64,000 nt of DNA from Glycomyces luteolus (GTDB taxonomy: Bacteria > Actinomycetota > Actinomycetes > Mycobacteriales > Micromonosporaceae), in contig NZ_JAPZVP010000004.1 of the NCBI RefSeq assembly GCF_027622875.1, positions 204,217 to 268,216 of the forward strand, given 5' to 3'. The notes below the pieces were generated by a model that had not been told where the DNA came from, searched no databases, and worked only from the letters and a program-made list of their open reading frames with translations. The first letter of the stretch is position 1. The number at the start of each line of letters is the position of its first letter. A program made the position numbers and the translations under genes. This document shows, one piece after another, positions 58,311-64,000 of the stretch.

Positions 58311-59585
58311 TCAGTCCTCGGACTTCAGGCGGCGGATCCGGACCGTCGTGATCGCGTGCTGCTCGAGCCCGGCGACCTCGAACTCCCAGCCCGCGACGCG
58401 CACCTTGTCGCCCGGGTCCTCCGGGAGGCGCCCGAGGCGCGCCAGCAGCAGGCCCGCGACCGTGGTGAAGCTCCCCTCCGGCGGGTCGACCAGTTCGACG
58501 CCGAGGTCCTCGAGGTCGTGCATCGGGAAGGTCCCCGGCACGGTCATCACGCCGTCGGCGCGGTGCTGCACGCCCATCACGTCGCGGTCGGTCTCGTCGT
58601 AGATCTCGCCCACGAACTCCTCCAGGAGGTCTTCGAGGGTCACGATGCCGTCGATGCCGCCGTGCTCGTCGACGACCACCGCGAACTGCTCGTGGTCGGC
58701 CTTGAAGCGCCGCAGCGCGTCGGAGACCCGCAGCGATTCGGGGAACACCACGGGCGGGCGCATCGCCGCGACCAGGCTCGTCGAGTCGTCGAGGAGGTCG
58801 CGCAGGTGCACCACGCCGAGCACGTCGTCCAGGCCGGCCTCGCCCGTCACCGGCGCCCGCGAATGGCCCGAGGCCGCCAATGCCGCCCGTGCTCCCGCTA
58901 TGTCCATATCAGACGGCAGCAGGAAGACCGCGCGGCGCGGGATCAGCACCTCGCGCAGCCGCCTGGCGTGGATCTCCAGCGCGCCGACGATGATCTCGCG
59001 CTGCTCGGGGTTCAGCGCCCGCTGCCCGGACACGAGTTCCCGCAGTTCGGAGGGGCTCATCTGCTCGCCGTCGGTCTCGTTGCCGCCGCCGAAGACCCGC
59101 ACCACCAGATTCGTCGACCTGCTCAGCAGCCACACCGCCGGGCGTGCCGCGGTCGAGAGGAAGTCGAGCGGTTTGGCCGCCATGAGCGACCACCGCAGCG
59201 CGTACTGCATCGCCAGCCGCTTCGGGGCCAGCTCGCCGAACACCAGGGTGAAGAACGTGAGCACCACCGTGACCAGTCCGACCGCCACCGCGTCGGCCGC
59301 CCCGCCGAGGAAGCCCAGCGCGGGCACGATCGGCTCGGCCAGCGACACCGCGGCCGTCGCCGAGGCCAGGAACCCGGCGAGGGTGATGCCGATCTGGATC
59401 GTGGCGAGGAACCGGTTCGGGTCGCGGGCGAGGCGCACGAGCGTGCTCGCACCCTTGCCCGGTTCGCGCTCGAGCGTGCGCAGCTGGCCCTCCCGCAGCG
59501 ACACCAGCGCCATCTCGCTGCCTGCGAAGAGCGCGTTCAGCAGCACCAGCACGCCCACCAGCGCGAGGTTCCATCCGTAGTCCAT
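58311..59585 (-). CDS. CNNM/CorC-type (hemolysin family) transporter with CBS domains
   Basis: 424 residues. A DUF21 membrane domain with about four helices (LALVGVLVLLNALFAGSE onward), two CBS domains (LLPSDMDIAGARAALAASGH; FAVVVDEHGGIDGIVTLEDLLEEFVGEI), and a C-terminal CorC_HlyC domain (GTFPMHDLEDLGVELVDPPE). The family is linked to magnesium/divalent cation efflux and resistance, not haemolysis. Probably an operon with dusB downstream. Confidence 0.92.
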   Translation of the reverse strand: MDYGWNLALVGVLVLLNALFAGSEMALVSLREGQLRTLEREPGKGASTLVRLARDPNRFLATIQIGITLAGFLASATAAVSLAEPIVPALGFLGGAADAVAVGLVTVVLTFFTLVFGELAPKRLAMQYALRWSLMAAKPLDFLSTAARPAVWLLSRSTNLVVRVFGGGNETDGEQMSPSELRELVSGQRALNPEQREIIVGALEIHARRLREVLIPRRAVFLLPSDMDIAGARAALAASGHSRAPVTGEAGLDDVLGVVHLRDLLDDSTSLVAAMRPPVVFPESLRVSDALRRFKADHEQFAVVVDEHGGIDGIVTLEDLLEEFVGEIYDETDRDVMGVQHRADGVMTVPGTFPMHDLEDLGVELVDPPEGSFTTVAGLLLARLGRLPEDPGDKVRVAGWEFEVAGLEQHAITTVRIRRLKSED

Positions 59586-59635
59586 GACCTGCCTTCTTCG
59601 AGAGTCGTGTCCGCACCAGGGAACCGATATGACGA

Positions 59636-59664
59636 GGGCCGCCCGGCGGGGCGCCGGGCGGCCC
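59636..59664 (-). terminator. Terminator hairpin after the Gln-rich membrane protein gene
   Basis: Twelve-base perfect arms (GGGCCGCCCGGC / GCCGGGCGGCCC), five-base loop, 20 bases downstream of the stop on the minus strand. GC-rich without a T-run. Confidence 0.65.
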
Positions 59665-59684
59665 GCCATCGGGTGTTCGTCTTA

Positions 59685-62579
59685 TTAGAGGTCCACCGTC
59701 ACCGATGCGCCCCAAGGGTTGCCCGCGACTTCGTAGGACCCGGCGTAGGAGAACCCCTCGCCGCCGACGGTGGCGCCGCCGGGGATGGCGGCTTGGCCGT
59801 CGAGGTACGAGTGGAGCATCTTGCCCGTGTAATCCGAGACCAGGACCACCGCCGCGGTTCCTTCGTAGCCCTTCGCGTTGAGCGCGGGCGTCTCGGAGGC
59901 GCACAGCGGGTCGGTCATGCGAGAGTCGGCGAGTTCCTTCTGCACTTCGCCGCCCGAGACCCAGCTGATGGTGGCCTCGCCGCGGCTGGTCGCGATGAAC
60001 GCGCCGCTCTGGGCGCCCACGACCAGGCAGGTCGGGTTCGCGCCGACCTCGGTCGCGGCGGTCTCCTTGAGCGAGCCGTCGAGTTCGTGCACGGTCCCGT
60101 CGGCGGTCGCGACGGCCGAGGCGCCCTCGGCCGCGGCCACGTCGGCGACGCCGCCGTCGAAGCCGGTCGCTTCACCGGCGGTCGCGTCGAACGCGAACTC
60201 GGTGCCGTCGTAGTGCTGGGCCGCAAGGCCTTCGAGCGTCGAGGCGAGGTCGACGACCGCGACCTGGCTCGTGCTCAGGTCGCCGACGATCGCGTAACCG
60301 GCGGTCGCGACCTGGTCGCGTCCGGCCCCGCCTGCGACGTCGCTGCGTTCGGAGTTGAGCGAGCCGCCTGAGTTCGACCACGCGTCGACCGAGGTCGGCG
60401 CGGTGAACGGCAGCTCGACGGTGCCGACGATCGCGGCGCTGCCGAAGTGGCCCGGGTTCGGCAGGCCGGGGTAGGACTCCGACCAGCTCGACTGGTACGA
60501 GCCCTTCTTGTCGCCCAAGGCGATCACGACGAGCGAACCGGTCTGCGACTCGGGCGTCCACGTGGTGACGAGCGCGAGCTCGTTGCCGTCGGTGAGCGCC
60601 ACGTCCGTCGGGACCTGCCCGTCGGGCAGCTGCAGGCAGGTGCCGCCCTGCGCGCCGCTGATGCCCGCGGTGGCGATGATGCCGGAGGAGAACGCGATCA
60701 CGGAGTGGGCGTTGACCTCGGCGCTCCGCTCGGGCCGCGCGAGCGCCACGGGCTTGCCGAGTTCGCCGCCGAGTCCGGCGACGCAGTCGGCGGTCGCGCC
60801 TTCCTGCAGTTCGAGTTCGGGTCGGCCCTCGTCGGTGAAGCGTCCGCCCGCGCGGGGCGTGAGGCCGAGCGAGTCGTCGGTCGATTCGAGGACCGTGACG
60901 TGGTCGATGCCCGTGAGGCCGGATTCGTCGGTGACGTAGCCGAGCTGGCCCTGGATGCTGCGGTCGGCTTCGTCGAACAGCGGTTCGGCGGCGAGGGCGT
61001 CGCCGCTCGCGGCCGCGAGCTCCTCGGCCCCGTTCTCGCCCGCTTCGCCGTAGCGCCAGGTGAACCATTCGGCGGTGCCCGCGGCGGAGGCGAGTTCGGT
61101 GTAGCGCTCGGGGGTGAGGGCCTCGTCGGCGCCGCCGCTCTCGCTGGCGTCGCCGCCCTCCTGGCCCGGCTCCGTCGGTTCGCGCGGCGGTTCGGCGCCG
61201 AGCATGAGGACGATGCCGATGATGAGGCCCAAGGTGATGAGGCCGCCGATGCCGTAGATGGCGTAGCGGACGCCGCGGTGCGTCGGCGGGGCGACGCGCG
61301 TGGTGCTCGGCGCGGGTTCGGCCGGGGCCTCGGGCTTCTCGGTCTCTTCGCTGGTGCGCTGGGCGGGAACGGTTTCGGGCGCCGCTTGCCGTGCCACTTG
61401 GTCGGCGTACGCCGACTCCGGGTACTGCTGGTCGCCGTAGCCCGCCGGGGCGCCGTACGCGGACTGCGGCGCGGCCGGGACGGCGTCCTGCTGCGCGTAC
61501 GGGTCCTGCTGCGGCGCGGCCTGGAACGGATCCTGCTGGGCCGCCGCGAAGGGGTCCTGCTGCTGCTCGGCGGCGGACCCGGTGGGACCGAAGGCGTCGG
61601 CGCCCGAGCCGTACGGCGCGCCGCTGCGCTGCTCCCCGTAGGAGCTCTGCTGCGGCACGGGCGGGAACGGATCGGCCCGCTGCTGCTGGGCCTGGTACTC
61701 CTCGCGGGCCTGCTGTGCCTCGGCTTGGAGCCGCTCGGCCTGGTACGGGTCGGACTGGTAGAGGTCCTGGCCGCCCGCTTCGCCGCGGTACTGGTCGTGG
61801 CCGTAGACGTCCGCCTCGTACGGGTCGGAGCGCAGCTCGGGGAACTCGAGGCTCCCGCCCTCCGGGGAGGGCTGGCGCGGCGCGTCGTAGGTCGGCGGGT
61901 CGAACCCGGGGGCCTGCGGTGCCGCGCTCTGCTCGGGGAAGTACTGCTGCTCTGGGGCGGGGGCCGCCGCGGGCGGCGGGGCTTCGCCCGCACCCGTCCA
62001 GGAGGCGCCGCCGCCGGTCAGGCCCCAGCCGGTCTGGGACTGCTGGTGCATCCAGTCCTGGCTCGATTTCGGCGGCCAGTCGGGGGCGTCGTCGGTGGAG
62101 CCCCAGTCGCCTTGCGGCGCAGGCGTTTGCTGGGCCGAAGCCTGCTGCGCCGACTCTCGATAGCCCTGGTCGCGGTAGTCCGACTCGGGGTAGACCGGGT
62201 CGGGAGCACCGTACTGCTGGGCCTGGCGCTGGGCGCCTCCGAACGGCGTCTCGCCGTACTGGGGGTTTCCGGGCTGCTGCGGCACCTCAGGGGTCGCGTC
62301 GTCGAACGCGCCCCATTCGCTGCGGCGCGCCTCGGGGTCGAGCTCTTCGAACGCTCCGGACTGCTGCTGCGGCGACTCGGTGAAGAGGCCCCCGCTCTGC
62401 GGCGGGCGCAGGAACCGGTCGGCCGCCGACTGCTCGTCGTCCGGCGTGTCGGAGGCCGGCGAGGTGGAAGGCAGGTGGCCCACTCCGCGCGCGGTGATCC
62501 GGGGCGGATTGGTGGGTGTGGCCGCCGGTTCACTGGTGGGAGGCCAGGAGGGCGGCTGCTCGGGCGATGGGTCCGGCAT
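59685..62579 (-). CDS. Large Pro/Gln-rich membrane protein with extracytoplasmic beta domain
   Basis: 964 residues. The first 430 are a disordered cytosolic region rich in Pro, Gln, Ser and Tyr (QQDPFAAAQQDPFQAAPQQD-type repeats). One membrane helix (YAIYGIGGLITLGLIIGIVL) is followed by about 500 extracellular residues with repeated beta strands (for example VAVVDLASTLEGLAAQHYDG), a pattern that may be a beta-propeller/PQQ-like fold. Two or more paired cysteines. Function unknown; the long Gln-rich cytosolic tail is striking for a bacterial surface protein. It lies between dnaG (divergent) and the CNNM gene. Confidence 0.78.
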   Translation of the reverse strand: MPDPSPEQPPSWPPTSEPAATPTNPPRITARGVGHLPSTSPASDTPDDEQSAADRFLRPPQSGGLFTESPQQQSGAFEELDPEARRSEWGAFDDATPEVPQQPGNPQYGETPFGGAQRQAQQYGAPDPVYPESDYRDQGYRESAQQASAQQTPAPQGDWGSTDDAPDWPPKSSQDWMHQQSQTGWGLTGGGASWTGAGEAPPPAAAPAPEQQYFPEQSAAPQAPGFDPPTYDAPRQPSPEGGSLEFPELRSDPYEADVYGHDQYRGEAGGQDLYQSDPYQAERLQAEAQQAREEYQAQQQRADPFPPVPQQSSYGEQRSGAPYGSGADAFGPTGSAAEQQQDPFAAAQQDPFQAAPQQDPYAQQDAVPAAPQSAYGAPAGYGDQQYPESAYADQVARQAAPETVPAQRTSEETEKPEAPAEPAPSTTRVAPPTHRGVRYAIYGIGGLITLGLIIGIVLMLGAEPPREPTEPGQEGGDASESGGADEALTPERYTELASAAGTAEWFTWRYGEAGENGAEELAAASGDALAAEPLFDEADRSIQGQLGYVTDESGLTGIDHVTVLESTDDSLGLTPRAGGRFTDEGRPELELQEGATADCVAGLGGELGKPVALARPERSAEVNAHSVIAFSSGIIATAGISGAQGGTCLQLPDGQVPTDVALTDGNELALVTTWTPESQTGSLVVIALGDKKGSYQSSWSESYPGLPNPGHFGSAAIVGTVELPFTAPTSVDAWSNSGGSLNSERSDVAGGAGRDQVATAGYAIVGDLSTSQVAVVDLASTLEGLAAQHYDGTEFAFDATAGEATGFDGGVADVAAAEGASAVATADGTVHELDGSLKETAATEVGANPTCLVVGAQSGAFIATSRGEATISWVSGGEVQKELADSRMTDPLCASETPALNAKGYEGTAAVVLVSDYTGKMLHSYLDGQAAIPGGATVGGEGFSYAGSYEVAGNPWGASVTVDL

Positions 62580-62901
62580 GATAGGCGACTCTAGCGGATC
62601 GGACCGCGCTTGCGTGAGGCGTGGTCGGGAAAGGTGCTAACCGGAACCATGGTACAGCGGGCCGCGGTACGGGTCCTGAACTGCGCCAACGGTTTCCGCG
62701 AAGCGGCTTCGCGGCGTGACCTTCGCGACCCGTCCATGGTGGCCGATCCCTCACCTGCGGTTTCTTTCCGAGGTCAAGGCACTACGGAGTGCTCGCGGCT
62801 CGGGCGGACCGATCGACTTCGGGGCTCACACCGGGCGGCGTCTGCGAGCGGGTTGTCGGAGGGACCGGGCAGAATGATGGGGCAGCGAAAAGAGGTGAAC
62901 A
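62580..62901. other. Divergent intergenic region upstream of dnaG
   Basis: 322 bases with no supported gene. It should hold promoters for dnaG (rightward) and the Gln-rich protein (leftward). I see no clear box or RNA gene. Confidence 0.5.
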
Positions 62902-64000
62902 GTGGCGGGGCGAATCCGGGACGCCGATATCCAGCTCGTGCGCGAGCGCGTGGATATCGCCGATGTCATCGGCGAGCGCGTCACCCTGCGCAACGCCGGT
63001 GGCGGCAATCTCAAGGGCCTGTGCCCGTTCCACGACGAGCGCTCGCCGAGTTTCAACGTCACGCCCGCGCGCGGCGTCTACCACTGCTTCGGCTGCGGCG
63101 TCGGCGGTGACGCCATCACGTTCCTCACCGAGCTCGACGGCCTCACCTTCGTCGAGGCGGTCGAGCGCCTGGCCGCCCGCGCCGGCCTCAAGCTCACCTA
63201 CGAGGACGTCGACGGCCGCGTCCAGCGCGGCCCGTCCGGAGCGCCCGGCCTCAAGCAGCGCCTGCTCGAAGCCCACACCGCCGCGGCCGAGTTCTACACG
63301 AAGCAGCTGCTCAGCCCCGATGCCCTGACCGCCCGCCAGTTCCTCACCGCCCGCGGCTTCGACCGCGACGCGGCCGCCACCTTCGGCTGCGGCTACGCCC
63401 CCGACTCGTGGGACGCCCTCGCGAAGCACCTGCGCGCCAAGGGCTTCACCGCCGAGGAGCTGAACACGGCCGGGCTCGCCAAGCCCTCGCGCACCGGCAA
63501 CCTCATCGACCGCTTCCGCCGCCGCCTCGTCTGGCCGATCCGGGACTCCTCCGGTTCGGTCATCGGCTTCGGCGCCCGCAAGCTCTTCGACGACGACCAG
63601 GGCCCCAAGTACCTCAACACCCCCGAGACGCCCCTGTACAAGAAGTCCCAGGTCCTCTACGGGATCGACCTGGCCCGCAAGGAGATCGCAAAGACCGGCC
63701 GGGTCGTCATCGTCGAGGGCTACACCGACGTCATGGCCTGCCATCTCGCGGGCGTCCCCATGGCGGTCGCCACCTGCGGCACCGCGTTCGGGCCCGAGCA
63801 CATCCGGATCCTGCGGCGCTTCCTGTTCGACTCCGAATCCGCGGACGGCCGCATCATCTTCACGTTCGACGGCGACGAGGCCGGGCAGCGCGCCGCGCTC
63901 AAGGCCTTCGACGAGGAGCAGCGCTTCGTCTCGCAGACGTACATCGCGGTCACGCCCGGCGGGCAGGACCCGTGCGAGCTCCGCCAGAGCGCGGGCGACG
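62902..64000 (+). CDS. dnaG: DNA primase (N-terminal part; gene continues past the window)
   Basis: First 366 codons, GTG start with AGAGGTGA upstream. CHC2 zinc-binding domain with C41, H44, C62, C65 ([22 protein letters not shown]), catalytic core start ([20 protein letters not shown]) and Toprim motif ([27 protein letters not shown]). It makes RNA primers for replication. The C-terminal helicase-interacting domain lies outside the window. In mycobacteria dnaG is likewise a few genes from glyS. Confidence 0.96.
   Translation, partial: MAGRIRDADIQLVRERVDIADVIGERVTLRNAGGGNLKGLCPFHDERSPSFNVTPARGVYHCFGCGVGGDAITFLTELDGLTFVEAVERLAARAGLKLTYEDVDGRVQRGPSGAPGLKQRLLEAHTAAAEFYTKQLLSPDALTARQFLTARGFDRDAAATFGCGYAPDSWDALAKHLRAKGFTAEELNTAGLAKPSRTGNLIDRFRRRLVWPIRDSSGSVIGFGARKLFDDDQGPKYLNTPETPLYKKSQVLYGIDLARKEIAKTGRVVIVEGYTDVMACHLAGVPMAVATCGTAFGPEHIRILRRFLFDSESADGRIIFTFDGDEAGQRAALKAFDEEQRFVSQTYIAVTPGGQDPCELRQSAGD

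Noticed and set aside
58248-60371. 707-residue rightward open frame over the CNNM gene
   Set aside because: Antisense shadow with biased composition; the minus-strand CBS and DUF21 domains are unmistakable.

Overview
The window is high-GC actinobacterial chromosome. GTG starts are common, genes are often coupled by ATGA or GTGA overlaps, and a geosmin synthase, a family 2B encapsulin of the EshA type, WXG100/YbaB-type secretion genes and an HemD-wHTH fusion all point to a mycelial actinomycete. I cannot name the genus. The order recO, uppS, zur with smtB-like arsR, an ABM-domain gene, glyS and dnaG resembles the same stretch of mycobacterial and Streptomyces chromosomes, so most of 28-64 kb is core genome. 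About 0-20 kb is accessory.

Layout. 1-6.3 kb is a terpenoid block on the minus strand: polyprenyl synthetase (cut by the window edge), encapsulin shell protein, a DUF4239-like membrane protein and bifunctional geosmin synthase, with one proline-rich secreted protein opposite. 6.7-17.4 kb is a secreted LamG/DNRLRE protein followed by a Sec-exported RHS protein. The RHS protein has a lysine-rich linker, a glycine-zipper tip, a strong terminator and then an AT-rich four-helix membrane gene that looks like its immunity gene. 17.9-20.2 kb is a minus-strand type VII-linked operon: YbaB-like protein, two WXG/EspC-like proteins, an EndoU RNase toxin and a small probable immunity protein. 20.6-26.0 kb is a nitrite assimilation operon (FAD/BFD oxidoreductase, nirB, nirD, hemD-wHTH) with a candidate GlnR site.

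26-34 kb is mixed housekeeping: SDR protein, endonuclease V, MOSC protein, recO, hydrolase, uppS and a one-domain voltage-gated channel with an unusual pore. 34-40 kb is metal homeostasis: DUF318 permease with its TIGR03943 partner, znuACB behind a perfect Zur box, an SmtB-like ArsR gene and zur. 40-52 kb holds proline-rich membrane proteins, an HSP90-TPR gene pair, glyS and two membrane-anchored proteins. 51.6-54.4 kb is a second Zur-controlled locus: cysteine-free S14, L33 and type B L31, an L28 with one cysteine, and an MRF-type COG0523 protein, all around one Zur box. 54.5-64 kb holds a Ser/Thr kinase, an FHA protein, dusB, a CNNM/CorC-type protein, a large Gln-rich membrane protein and the start of dnaG.

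How it fits together: one window carries the zinc sensor (Zur), the importer it represses (ZnuACB) and the zinc-sparing ribosome set that replaces zinc-bearing ribosomal proteins under starvation. The accessory half carries two different toxin-immunity systems (RHS with glycine-zipper tip, and type VII EndoU) beside a terpenoid nanocompartment locus. The RHS tip plus AT-rich membrane gene is the least described-looking system here.
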